This document shows positions 1-12,215 of a stretch of 49,954 nt of DNA, piece after piece (the first letter of the stretch is position 1; the number at the start of each line of letters is the position of its first letter). The notes beneath the pieces are model-generated. The model made no database searches. It had not been told where the DNA came from and saw only the letters and a list, made by a program, of their open reading frames with translations. A program made the position numbers and the translations under genes. Origin of the DNA: Boothiomyces macroporosus (lineage: Eukaryota; Chytridiomycota; Chytridiomycetes; Rhizophydiales; Terramycetaceae). The stretch spans positions 1-49,954 of the forward strand of contig JADGKB010000102.1 in NCBI GenBank assembly GCA_027604185.1, read 5' to 3'.

Positions 1-2264
1 AAGCTACTGCTACACTAATTCGGTCTTTACCTACTATGATCTTGTACGACGACAAAGGGCTTGAAATATTCGACAAGATTACCTACGACAAGGACTACTA
101 TCTCACTAATGCTGAAATTGAAGTCCTGCAAAACAATTCCGACGAATTGGTGGGAAAGTACGTCAAAGATGGCGATGTGCTTGTCGAGCTCGGTGCTGGG
201 TATGCTCGCTGCTAACTGTAGTGCCATGCGAAAGACCAAGTACATCCTGGACGCTATTACCAAGGCTGGCCGAAAGATCACTTACTATGCGGTAGATTTG
301 GCCGAAGCGTCGCTCAGACAGTCGCTCGAACCCCTGGCTGCCACCTATCCTTCAATCAAGTTTGTTGGGCTGTGGGGAACCTACCACGACTCGCTCAGCT
401 GGATCCAAAAGAACCAGCACAACGCACGCAAGCTTTTCCTGTGGTTGGGCTCGTCGATTGGCAACCTGACCAGAAAAGAAGGAGCAGACTTTTTGCTCAA
501 CGTGCGCAACACTGCAATGAGGGACGGCGACCTGTTCCTGTGTGGGATCGACAAGCGCAACTCGTTTGAAACGGTTTCGCTCGCTTACAACGACCGCAGC
601 GGCCTGACCAGAGATTTCGCAATGAACGGCTTGGTCAACATCAACAACATCTTCAAGTACACCGTGTTCGACCCTTCCAACTTTATGTATGTTTCGATCT
701 ACAACGAGGCCGATGGCAGACACGAGGCGTACTATGAATCCACCAAAGACCAGACTGTTGAATTCAGGGAAGAGAAGGTCTCTGTCCACTTGAAGAAGGG
801 CGAGCTGATTAACTTCGAGTATAGTTATAAATATTCACCAGATGAAGTATGCGAGCTTATACAAGGAGCCAAAATGTCTGATTTAGGCAAGTGGACTGAA
901 TCCAAGAACCTCTACAGTGTACATATGTACTTTGTATTTAATTTAGGTTTTATCGATCTCCAATCTATTTTGATACCAAAGTCGGTGTTGGTGAACAAAA
1001 GCTGCCCACAATTCAAGAGTGGAAAGAGTTGTGGAAAGCTAGCGATGCTATTACTACAGTAATTATTGATCCTTCTCGGTACATGAACAAACCCATCTCC
1101 CTAAGACATCCATATATCTTTTATCTTGGGCACTTGCCTGCTTTCCTTGATATTCAATTATCTAGGGCTGTAGGATCTGAGCCGACAAACAAATACTTTG
1201 CCGAAATTTTCGAAAGAGGAATTGACCCAATTATGGAAGACCCATCAAAATGCCATTCCCATTCTAAAGTTCCAACCGTTTGGCCAAAGGTCCAAGAAAT
1301 CTTGGATTTTACTGCTGGGGTACGAAATAGGCTGGAGTTGTTGCTCCAAGAGGGTAATTTGACAAAGAAACAGATCAGGGCAATGACTATGTGTTTCGAA
1401 CACGAGGCCTTGCATATGGAAGTAATTTCAACTTAATTGTAGACCCTTTTATACATGTTTATGCAAGACAAACCCATTTCAGACTTTTCCCTGTTCCCTG
1501 TTCCAATTTTCGAACCTTTGGCTGAAGAAATTACACCTGCTTCTTGGGTTAAAGTCAAGGGTGGTGACTTTAAGATGGGCTTGAATGATTTCGAATCAAA
1601 GGATAATGATCCTAATTCTCCTGCAGTAATGTTTGGGTGGGATTGTGAAGTCCCAGAAGTTTCTTCCTCTGTTAAACCCTTCGAAATCCAGCACCGTCCT
1701 GTTACAGTACGGGAATATTTAGATTTCCTTGTGGCGGTTAATTTCCAAGAGGATTTGGTACCTTCCTCATGGATTAAGGTTGATGGAGAGTATTTAGTAC
1801 GCTCCATTTATGGGCCAGTATCACTGAAACACACTGGATTGTGGCCGGCTGCCACTAGTCAAGTTCAGGCAATGGCATATGCAAAGCATCACAATTGTTC
1901 ACTCCCTACTGAAGAGCAATTGTCATTTATCAAAAACACAAGCAATTCCAGTTCATTAAACTACACACATTCTTTCAAAACCTTGCATCCTCAACCAGTG
2001 ATTCTAAAGTCAAATCAAGTTGAAAACATTGTCGGAAACGGGTGGGAATTGACAAGTACTGTGTTCTACCCGTTTGAAGGCTTCGAGCAAAGCAAGATTT
2101 ATCCTGGCTACTCTTCAGACTTTTACGATGATAAGCATTACGTTGTTCTTGGGGCATCTTGGGCTACCATTCCTCGTATTGCTCATCGCAAATCATTCAG
2201 AAATTGGTACCAGCCTGGCTACCCATATGTTTTCTCCAAGTTTAGACTTGTCCGCAACACTTAA
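1..2264 (+). CDS. egt1: Ergothioneine biosynthesis protein Egt1-like (5' partial)
   Basis: Bifunctional Egt1: an N-terminal SAM-dependent histidine methyltransferase (EgtD-like) joined to a C-terminal iron sulfoxide synthase (DinB-like plus FGE-sulfatase-like, EgtB). The upstream part lies outside the window; the frame is open from base 3. Exons are ..199, 222-926, 947-1421 and 1443-2264, with introns of 22, 20 and 21 nt. Splicing restores three family motifs: the SAM-binding ELGAGAMRKTKYIL, the linker YSVHMFYRSP, and the metal-site helix HEALHMETLLYM (HxxxHxE). The FGE-like end carries GNGWELTSTVFYPFEGF and closes with FRLVRNT, normal for the family. Roughly the first 820 bases are clearly richer in G+C and use different codons from the rest of the gene. 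The product should make hercynine from histidine and couple it to cysteine in the cytosol. Identity is very likely; intron borders follow from conservation. Confidence 0.93.
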
Positions 2265-2430
2265 TATATCATTTTTTCTCTTTTCACCCCAATGTAAAAC
2301 TTAAACTTACTCTTATCTCCTGCCAAACCTGAATCTTTGTTTTATCTTGAACTGTGTACCTGGCCGCTAGAACTAGCGTGCATTCATTTCATGTTATGAC
2401 GTATATCAATTTCTTTACACGCTCCCCATC

Positions 2431-5400
2431 ATGCCAGATAGACAGAACAGTGGCGATTTTCGTATTGACATGACTGGTATTAGAGGCAGGAAGAGATTTT
2501 CGATATTGGGGTTAGGCACCTCTGGAATGCTCGCAGAAACTAAAAAGAGCAGTCAAATTCAGTTTTCAACCTTTCTATCAGACACTATACGGCTGGATTA
2601 TATCTCTACTGTTCGAAAAACAATGATAGACGGCTTACTAGCTTGCTCCAATGTTACCATGGAAAAGGAAGAATACCATCCAAATTCCCCACAAACACTC
2701 CAAATAAAGCAAAAAATGGAATTCATTCAACTGGTTGCTCTTGAAGTGGAAAGCTGGCTTATTGAAAGAAACAAGAATCTAACAACTTACTTAAAGTCCA
2801 ACTTCAAAATAAAATGTAATTTGGTGACAGATATGGAGAACTTTCACTGGGTAATACTAAACCAGATAAACGAATACGACGAAGAAGTGAATTCTCAGCT
2901 GTGGGATAGATACGCCGTCAAATACGAAGGACAAACAGGAGATTATCTGGACGCAGATTATGAAATAACCAAAAAAATGAAAGTAAAGGCGATTAAATTC
3001 TTTACAGAAAAGTTTCTAGAGACGTTGAAGATATCATCTGGGAAGGATCTAATCAAAGCTCTGTATGCCGTTACAAAGTTTTCAACTGGACCCGATTTGC
3101 TGGATTACCTTTTACCAGACTTGATCAAGAAAGAAGAAAAGGAATTGACTAATGAAATAATACCAAAGTTTCTCTTATACTGCGCTACATCCAAGGATAA
3201 ATTTGTGATTCCTACTATGGAGGCTTTTCTAAACAGAACCAACGATCTGGTTACTACACAAGTAATTAATTCAGTTTTGGAATTCGCATCACACAATCTT
3301 GATTCCGACTGCGGTTGTACACTGCTATCTAGCCAAAAAGACAAAATTACCAAGGAAGGGTTGATATGTGCTTTCATGGTAAGTTCAATCAAAGGAAATG
3401 AACAGCTTGTTGCTCTACTTCAACTACAGGCCTCTGACTTTTTAACTGATTTAAATCCCAATGTGAACATCAGCTCCAAGCCTTGTACGGATGCCATTTC
3501 ATTTCAAAGCTTTTTCCCGCCGTTCATCTATGTATTCATGGCGCTAGCAACTGCAACTACCCACTCTAGGCAGAGTGTTATTGGAGAACTGATCTCATAT
3601 TATGAGCAAAACAACTTTGAAATTGATTTAGCAGATATCGGAATTCATGAAAACGCTCACAAAATGTTCATGGAGTATCTTTTCAACATGTCTTGTCGCT
3701 TAAATCATTCCAACGTCGTAATAGCATTAATTGAAAAGGAATGCTTTCCTGAAAACTTGGTACCTTCAATATATGACTCGGTGGAGCATGGCCATCAAAA
3801 GATTTTGCACTTGATTTTAGAGACACTACTTTTCCCCGACAAGTGTATAGAGACTGCTTCTGGAGCTGTACCGATTCTATTTCGTAAATCACAGGTGCTA
3901 AAATACCTTCCATTCATAGCAAACAGATTTCCGCAAGAGGTGTCGTGGTTTTTTGATGAAATCTCAAATATTCCTATCCCTAGTTGTGTGCCTGTAACAG
4001 AAGATAGAGACCCCTTTGTGCGATCTAGACTAGTAAAGGGTGTGAAACTTGGAGCTACTTCTTTAAAGACAGTGGTTAAGCCACCAGAGCACGCATCACC
4101 AAACGAAATATGGAATGATCTTCAATTCGAAGGCCAGCTTCGGAATGCGAGTTCAAAGAAAACGGATAATTTATATGAAAGCGAATCAGTAATTTGCATG
4201 ATCCCGCAGATATTAGTTACGGAGCCTGCTTTTAGAGAAACATGGCTCAATGATGGAACAAGGCAGACAAACTCTTTGATTCGACTGTTAAGCACTGGGG
4301 ACGAAAGTATTATCTTGTCGCCGGCAGTGCAATCCTTAATGGAATACCACTGGGCTTTTGGATACTTTTGGCTCAGGTTTTCTATACAATTTCTAAGTAT
4401 GATATTGTTCATCATATCTACCGCATCCTTGTACTTTTTAATTGCGGTAAAGAACAACAGCCCAAATGCCTATTCTAATTCTCCAATCTACGCATTGTCT
4501 GCTTTGACGCTGTTCTTTTCATTCATATTTGTTATTCAGGAAGCAAGACAGTTTGTCGATGATATGAATAACTATATACATTCAACCACGAACGTAATCG
4601 ACTTGTCAATTCTTATGCTTGTACTTTACACCATTGTATCTGATGTATTTCTAGGAGTTAGCGTGGAGCCCCTAATTATGGCACTGGTTATAGTATTTGC
4701 TTCCATGCGATTACTTCTCTATCTCCGTATCTTCCCGTCTGTCGGACCGGTAGTCAGAATTACCAGCTCAGCTCTCCTCAATGTTATTCCAATTTTAATC
4801 CCCATGCTGATATTAATCGTTGCCTACACGTCCGCATTCTATATTCTCTGTCAAAGTATTGTTGGCCCTACAACTATATTTACTAGTTTTTGGAAAAGTA
4901 TGCAGTTTACTTTAACCATGATGACTTTTGACTATTCGTAAGCTATACTTAATGCTAGCCTGTTGAACGATCAGGAACAAATATTTTCGATATTCTTTTG
5001 TCGTATAATGTTCCATGCCACTTTTCTAATTTGCTTCATCAATCTCATTGTAGCCTTGATGACAGTAAATGTTGCAGATGTCACCTCCAATATGCGCGCA
5101 GCATGGCTTGTTGAAATATCCGAATTGATGGTAGAATTGGAGCTATATTGGCCTTGGCCATTCAACTATCCTAAATGGATCAGGGAGGACCTGGCTGCAT
5201 ATAAATCTTCAAGCACCAATGTTATTGAAGACGGAGGAGCAGGGGAAGCAAGTTCCTACATTTCAAAGGAAAAGAGCGAAATCGACAACGAGATTGATAA
5301 TATTATTGTGGTTCTTTACACCGCGCCAAGAGATGTTGTAATCAAAAAGTCGTGGTGGAATGACTATCCTAAAATACTGCAAGCAGCACCTATTGGGCTA

Positions 5401-6441
5401 GACACTTTGAAACTATCACATAACGTTGACCTTGAATACAAAGGGACCGTTCAAGCAAAACCAGAAAGTATTTTTAACCAATATATGGAGTTTCCAAAAG
5501 TTGAGGAACAAATTCCAGAGCGGGAAGATGATTACCTTCTACCAGTATTTCCCCCTCCAAGACGGAGCAGTTTCAAATCAAATGATACACCTCAAAGAAA
5601 GAACAGCACCAGTGCGACAGATTCTCCGTTTAGAGTCCCTGAAGCAGGAAACCCTCCTCCTGCCATTGGGAATATACAGAAAAGTAGTTTCAAGAAAGGT
5701 AGCGAAGCTCCTATTAGCCATACAATTAAAGAAGAAACACAGGATAGTGGAAATTCCATTACAAACCTTCTGCGAAGAAACTTGGAGGTGCAAGAAGATC
5801 CTGCAAAGTCAAAGTATTCTGCCTCGGCGATTGCACTGGATTCACCTTCCTTGCTGAGAAATCAAACAAAGGCAAGAAAAGAATTTGGAAGGAGAGACTC
5901 TGCATACCGTGATAGAATGCAGTCTGTAAGTGCAATGCCAAGCGCTCAAGAAGCAAAGTTTGAAGGTTTACGGCCAAAAGGCAAGATGCGCTCATTAGCA
6001 TTCGAAACAGCAAACAACGATTCATTCTATAACAATGAAAATACTTCGCAAGGACAGATTTCGAATAACATGCAGCAATTGGAGACACTTATAAGATTTG
6101 AAATGAAAAAATCAAGAGAAGCCGTCTCGAAACTAGAAAATATGATGCAAAAAACGTTACATTACTCTAATTCTGGTGCTTCTGGCGGGCCAACTGATTC
6201 CGATCCAAATTTGAAGGCTCTGGTTGCTCAGGTGGAAAAATTGACCAAACAAGTACAGCGACTATCTGCGGAGAATGCAAATAACAATAGATCATTTTTT
6301 AGTAGGCTTTTTGGCGGTCCGGCTGTTTATAACTCTCGAAGCAGGATTGGAAGTATCGGGTATGAAAACTTGGGGTCGAGAGGCTCATCAAAGAAAACGC
6401 AAAAGACTTATCCAATGGTTGGAGACGATGCTATGGACTAA
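2431..6441 (+). CDS. TRP-like six-transmembrane cation channel
   Basis: Predicted 1,329-residue channel with two exons (2431-4937, 4959-6441) split by a 21-nt intron that falls right after the pore region. The N-terminal ~630 residues are soluble and look helical, perhaps degenerate ankyrin-type repeats, though I see no clean repeat. From about residue 640 come six hydrophobic helices: S1 near LRFSIQFLSMILF, S2 near ALTLFFSFIFVIQEA, S3 near VIDLSILMLVLYTIV, an S4-like segment near MRLLLYLRIF, S5 near IPILIPMLILIVAY, a pore segment FTSFWKSMQFTLTMM, and S6 near FLICFINLIVALM, which has the NLIVALM signature of TRP/ion_trans S6 helices. A helix like the post-S6 TRP helix follows. The C-tail (~350 residues) is Ser/Thr/Pro-rich with two coiled-coil stretches near its end. 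Location is likely plasma membrane or vacuole. The ion-channel class is well supported; the TRP subfamily is not. Confidence 0.8.
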
Positions 6442-6513
6442 TACAATGTTTAATAGAATTAATTAGATTAATTTATTGGAGATTATTTTGATCCAATTAT
6501 TCTTGCAACATTC

Positions 6514-9500
6514 TCATTTTCCATCTTTATTGATTCTAATGGAACTGTCAATTAATCTTTGATTACCTTTACGTAGCTTTTTGAGCGCTGCTACTTCTTC
6601 TGCCGTTGACTCGTGTGTTTCAATTTCATCTCTTGATTTGGCAATACCGCTATCAAGTCTTGCGAGATCAATTTTCTTTTTCAATTGTTTCAAATCATTT
6701 TCAGTAAAATTCAATTCGTTTGTAAACATCATTGTGCGAATTTCTTCGGTTTTCTTGTTTTTCAATTCGAATTGCTCACTCTTTCGTTGGTTCTTTGCTT
6801 TGGATTTTGCAGATTTCCGTTTGAGCTTTCTGACAGCATCATAAGTGGTAGAGAGAACTGCAGCGAGGGCCAGTTTAGTAGAAGAGGCACTGCTGGAAGT
6901 TGTATCGCTGCTTGGTTCTAATCCGCTCGAAGAATGAACCAAGCGATTCTGCTCTTCAATCCAACGATGCAGTTCGCTGTTGTTGGATTTCTTTCTTTCA
7001 GGCAGAGTCTTTTCAGACCGCTGTTCTTTGTTGAACTTTTTAATGTTTTCCTGTAGATGCAAGAGTTTTTGATTTTGTTGAAGGTTTCTCTCTGTTCTTA
7101 CTTTTAATACCTCTGCTCTAAGTTTTGCATTTTCTTTCATAATAGCAGAAATGTTTGCATCCAACAAATCGTCTCCACTGGTAGATTCAACTTCTGGTAT
7201 TTCAATTCGTGGAATATTCAAACTTCTTCTGCGAGTGGTTTGCATTTCGTGAGCTGAGTTGCTGCTAAATTTTCTATTTCCTTTGGATTTCCCGTCTTGA
7301 TTTGGATTTGAATTTTTACCCAGCATTTTCAAAAATCCTTCCTTTGCATTAACCAGCATATCGTAGACAGATGCACGTGGTTTTGGGCGATCTTCTTCAA
7401 ATGTTACTGAAGACGCTCTTCGTGGTAATGCTTTGCCATATTTGGGAGAGACATTTGGAAATCGAAAATGCTGATTGTAAAGTGCATCTAGTTCATCCAC
7501 ATTAATAGAATTTCTCGGTATATAATAATTTTCCGCTGCAGATGGAATTCTTGAAAATGATGGAGATCTCTTGAAAGAAGGAACTCTTAACAGCGAAGGC
7601 TTTCTCAACAATGGAGGAGTTTCGACAGGCGGTTCCACGATATCGTGTATTCCTTTCCAGAAATTGATAAAAGTGTCTTGGTGGTGAACCATTTTTTCCA
7701 AAGGCAGGATTAAAGCGTCTGTTAGACAATCCTTTAAAGTTTTGGTATCCGTATGTTCTGTTGGTTTAAAGCTTTCAACGTGTCCATCTTTTTCGTTTTG
7801 AATAATCTTTAGCACATATGGGTCTTTTGGAGCATCAGTACCTTTTAGCAGAAAATCACGATCATCCTCATACTTCAATTCTAGACATAGATATAATGTA
7901 CGGCTTGACTTTTTTCTGTCGTGAACCAGTTTCTAACATTAGCATTAATTACCTGGACGTCTTTAATCAAATCTTGCTTGAAAGCGAGGGCTTTGGCAGT
8001 TGAATTGTGAAAATCACCCACGATTTTTGTCTGGTTACTCAATTCAGTCAATCGATTGTGAACGGATAGGATCGATTCTTTTTGCCCCTATCGTCAATTA
8101 AACCATACAGCTATTCGCTTTACACAGCCTTCTAGAGCTTTGGACGTTTCCAATAGCTCAGCTTCGATGGACTTTATATAATCCCTTCTGGTTTTAATGG
8201 CGTCAGCAATGCTGACAGCTCTCTGTTTTGTCCAACCATCTGTGTTAAATCCAACTTACCAAATGGCAAATTTTTCAATTTTGGGAGTAAGCCTTCCGCC
8301 TTTGCCAATAATGCTTTCAACACATCTTTATCCTTATCAATTGCCAATGAAATTTTTTCCCAGGATCCCTTAATTTCATTGAAGGCAGACTTTCCACTTT
8401 CTTCAAGCACAGGAATAATCACGCTCAACTTGGCCTTTTGTTGAAAATAATTTACCTTTGTCCATTCTGTACTGTCAAAGGCAGAAATCTCCTCATTGAA
8501 TTTAACTCTGTACTTTTCAATCATATTCAAGTGCTCAGTGTGTTCTTCTTGCTGTTCTTTAATATTGGAAAGCATCGATTTCAATGTGATGATGGTTGAT
8601 TGTTCTTCCTTGTTCCTGGTCTTGTCAGCTATCAAAGTCCCCAAAACTTCAGTGCATGCATCAAGATTGCATTGAATGTAACTCTCAACTTTTGACATTG
8701 AGAGCAGTAGATCTCTGGTGCTCAATATTGCCTCATCATCTTGCAGTTTCTTTACTTCATCGACAAGCTTACTGGCATCTTCCTTTAATTTTTCAAACTT
8801 TTTTTCGTCAAATACGTCGTTTGGCATTGGGCCAAGTTTTACATCCCTACAATTAATAAGAAATACACTGCGAATTGCTTGAGCAGTCCTTCAACTGTTG
8901 CTTGTCCTTCCGTACTTAATTTTCGTGAATGTTCTAAAACTTCTTGTAACGCCATGTGATTTGTGTTTGACATTATACCTTCCAAGACATCTGGGAATAG
9001 AGTTATTGTTGTTAGGATATCAGTAGCGTCAATTGGATTAACTAGGGCATCAGTTGGTCTTCTTAGCGGTGCTAAAAGCCGATGATCAAACGGAGTATGA
9101 TGAATTATTTCATGGTTGGCCGAATCCAAACACAAATGCGCAGTCGCCAGATTTTTCGCATATCCGGTAACCAAATCGAGCAAGTACCCTCCAATTTCTT
9201 GGGCATACCCCAAACTAGCAGTAATAAACTTTTTGGCAACATTCAGCCTGGTCAATCGTTCGGCTACAGCTCTATCATTCGACGTACTTGGAGCTGTATG
9301 AAAGTGAGCAATCGCTCCATACAAGTTATACTTTGCCTTCATGTGGAGGATAGCGCCTCTTGGGAATTTCTGTTTTAAAAGGGAGCAGTGCTCGTTGGTA
9401 TATCTATTTGCAACATCATACAGATCAGATACATAGATTGCAATGACAGCAGTTACAGCACTCATCTTTTTTTCTAATTTAATCAATCAATTTACCATCG

Positions 9501-10506
9501 GTAGCTTTTTCGTAAAAGCATTCAGCAGCTTGAGCAAGCATGAGGGTAATCATTGCAGACAGCGTAGTTTCGTGCAAATCTGAACAAGCGTCAAGATTCA
9601 CTTTTAATCTTTGAGTAAGGGAGTCTCGAATATAGGTTAGAATTCCAGCCGCTTTTTGGAAATTCGCCAATGCTCTCTTTTTACCATCTGGACTGGAGAG
9701 CCTCTCTTTTGCAGCAAGCTGAGAATAAATTGCTGCAATGTTGTATAATGTAGCTGCTTTTTCATACTGGATGCAATTTGTAGAAACTAAATTAGCAATA
9801 GTTACTTTGATCGCTAGGGTTCCATGATTCGTACCAGACAAACCCGATATTTATATTTCCAGTTTCAAAAGAAAACTTGTTTTCCAAATGCTGGAGCTGG
9901 GCAAAATAGCTGGGTTAACTAATATTACTTTGCAAGTCTATTAATACCGGCTGCTGATCTCTCTGGACATCCAGCATGAATTCTCAATTGATTCAAAGCA
10001 TACCATTGAGATTTTTGTGGCATGTTTGACAGCACCAAATGATTATCAAAAGTCTTGTTTTTCAAAGCTTCTTTAGTTTGTTGAATTTCAGGCGTGATTG
10101 AATCGACATAGTAATCATCTAATTTCAACTTTTCTTCGTGTTCCAGCAAGATTCGAAGTGTCTGTGCCGAGTCATCTGCGGTAGTTGAGAGTATATATGG
10201 CATCAACGCTTTTTCATAATCCAAAAAAGTGTATTGCTCTTGCTCATCAACCAAGTTGGGATTAGTTACAGCCAGTTTCAAGGTAGTGATAATTGATTTC
10301 CTTGCTTGGTTGCCGATTTTTCTTGCGTTTCGTTTTATCGGCAATGCAATAAATGTGGTCGCTTCTCCAGCGCCATCATTGTAGTCTGGTTCGTGATTGA
10401 ATGGAAGATCTGATGGGTTGATTGCTTCGTAAAGCTCTTTGAATGAATGGTGGACGTCGAACTGGAAATCCATTTCTTTCAAGTAGAAAATATTCGCGTC
10501 TTTCAT
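6514..10506 (-). CDS. BRO1/V-domain (ALIX/Bro1/Rim20-like) protein
   Basis: Eight exons on the minus strand: 10506-9929, 9909-9806, 9786-9496, 9473-8867, 8846-8260, 8239-8109, 8087-7953 and 7932-6514, separated by introns of 19, 19, 22, 20, 20, 21 and 20 nt. Spliced, they give one open frame of 1,283 residues. The N-terminus is a BRO1 domain: the start FIALPIKRN, then NYFAQLQHLENKFSFETG, the hallmark helix YEKAATLYNIAAIYSQLA, and MLAQAAECFYEKA. DVKLGPMPNDVFD marks the end of BRO1, followed by a helical V-like domain. The last ~450 residues are a Ser/Arg-rich, low-complexity tail with proline-rich patches (PPVETPPLLRKPS) and coiled coil. The family binds ESCRT-III and ubiquitin or signals in alkaline-pH responses. 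Which of Bro1, ALIX or Rim20 it matches cannot be decided here. The start at 10506 is the first ATG after an in-frame stop. Confidence 0.85.
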
Positions 10507-10662
10507 GACCTCATTCTACCTAATTAAGTAATGCAATTATAAAGAGTGCTTACGGCACTAGCTGAGGGATTTTTAGAGATTTCGATGAATGTTGTAATGA
10601 ATAGAATGTTTACGATTGACCAAAGAGCAAAAGTGACTTGTAAACAGCTTTATTTCGGCTGC

Positions 10663-11257
10663 TTAGAGCTTTGCCTTTGAGTTTGGAACATCATTGGCGG
10701 TAATGTAATAAGCCATTTCAAATTCCTTTTGCTTGAACCCGCACTTTTCATAGAATGGAACATTCTTGTCGGAACAATCCAAAATGACTATGATTAGCAA
10801 TCATTACTCTTGTAGCAGCCAGTTTGTTCCCCAATGTATTTCAAAGTTTCGATTACTAACCAGCCCAAGTTCTTTCCGCGGTATTCTGAATGTGTAACAA
10901 TATCTTCAATGTGGCCAACCAGCCCATTATGATGAACAAATTTGCGTTCAACAAAGATTGTTCCTGCACCAACAATCACTTGCTTTACAGTATCTTCAAT
11001 TACGATGGTGAAGTATTCGTGATTATGTTTCTTGAGGTAGTTGTAGCGGTCTAATCAGTAATCGCCTACCTAAAAAGTCCTTCTTTGGCATGTTTCCAAC
11101 TGAGGTAAGCATTCCTAGGCATTTCAAGAAGCCTTGTGAGAGCGATCTTACCTTTTTCGTAGTCGGTAGGCGCCAATGGCCTGACAGCGAACCCAGGCTT
11201 CAAGGATTTAATAACAGCCGGAGAGATTAATTTTGAAGAGAACAATTGCTCACTCAT
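10663..11257 (-). CDS. gna1: Glucosamine-6-phosphate N-acetyltransferase
   Basis: GNAT-fold enzyme that acetylates glucosamine-6-phosphate with acetyl-CoA in the UDP-GlcNAc pathway, the precursor supply for chitin and glycans. Four exons (11257-11152, 11132-11070, 11050-10808, 10787-10663) and three introns of 19, 19 and 20 nt give 178 residues, a usual Gna1 length. Diagnostic stretches after splicing are RPLAPTDYEKGFL, RYNYLKKHNHEYF, VGAGTIFVERKFVH, GLVGHIEDIV, the acetyl-CoA loop YRGKNLGWLVIETL, and CYKIILDCSDKNVPFYEKCG. Without the first intron the exon reads KGKIALTRL and the frame fails downstream, so that intron is needed. Start chosen at the ATG at 11257 (MSEQLFSS). The BRO1 gene begins just downstream on the same strand. 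Confidence 0.93.
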
Positions 11258-11375
11258 TTTGCACAAGTTTTTTCATCAACTGAAAGAGGTATATTGCCCA
11301 AGCCACATTGAGTGTGGATATCAGCACCAAAAGGTCCTTAGAACCTAACTCATTGTTCCAACCGATTATTTAAAA

Positions 11376-12195
11376 ATGTCAGCTAGCAGCCCAAGTGCCA
11401 AGCTTTTATCTTCCAAATTTGAAAAGATGTCGACTCAAGTTGCTTCCAACACCCAGTCAACTCCAGTAGGAGAGGTAAAGAAAGATATGTGTGTTATGTG
11501 TCAAAAGGTGGTGTATCCTATGGACAAACTGACTGCGGATGACAAAGTACTTTTTGCTGATCCAGATTTTCCACAAGACATGCTTAAGGTGTGGGCATTG
11601 TAACAAGACTTTGCAGGTGCTTTTTAACTAATTCAGCTTGGTAACTATGCCGCATTGAACAATGTCTTTTATTGCAAAGTAAAATATTCCTTATATAGCC
11701 TCATTTCAAACAATTGTTTGCTGTCAAAGGAAACTACACTGACGGGTTCCAAAAAGCAGAAGCTGCCGCGCATGGCAGAACAGAATCCACCCTCTCTAAT
11801 TACTCTACATCTAACGAAAGAAAGGAGGAATCAAGTACCATCCAGCAGCTCAAGAACCAAATCAATGAAGAAGAGAGAGCTTCATCCATTGAACAATTAA
11901 AGAACCAATTTTCCAACAGTGAGGTAAAGACCGAAGAGAAATCAAAGATCCAGGTTGGACAGGACGAAAAGCCTTCCACTTCTATTCAGCAACTAAAAAG
12001 CCAGTTTTCTGAAGAGCAAAAACCACAAAAAGGAAACTCTGTTCTACTGAGCGTAAATTATTACTAAGTTAGATTCGCCAAGAAGAATTGGATCAGATGA
12101 AGATCAACATGGAATCGTTGCAAAGACAAATGGACCAACTAAAGACGGACATTGCCAACAAGGAACAAGAAATTGCCAAATTAAAGGAAGAATAA
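11376..12195 (+). CDS. Single LIM-domain protein with QLKxQF repeats
   Basis: Five exons (11376-11546, 11566-11616, 11637-11678, 11699-12052, 12073-12195) with introns of 19, 20, 20 and 20 nt, all phase 0, giving 246 residues. Splicing builds a complete LIM zinc finger with ligands C39, C42, H60, C63, C66, C69, C87 and H90, exactly the C-x2-C-x17-H-x2-C-x2-C-x2-C-x17-C-x2-H spacing. After it come three copies of a short motif, [ST]IxQLKxQ[FI], near IQQLKNQINEE, IEQLKNQFSNS and IQQLKSQFSEE, in a charged, Ser/Glu-rich linker. The protein ends in a ~40-residue coiled coil. LIM proteins of this type usually bind actin or cytoskeletal partners; that role is inferred. Nothing suggests a DNA-binding domain. 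Confidence 0.9.
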
Positions 12196-12215
12196 AACCT
12201 CATTATAATCCACAT

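Noticed and set aside
8075..8110. Apparent frame break in the BRO1 gene at an A5/G4 run
   Set aside because: Careful counting shows that the 21-nt intron at 8088-8108 leaves the frame open; total coding length is divisible by three.
11041..11100. Apparent one-base frameshift in the Gna1 gene
   Set aside because: A further 19-nt intron at 11133-11151 puts the frame in order and yields the family sequence, so no frameshift is needed.
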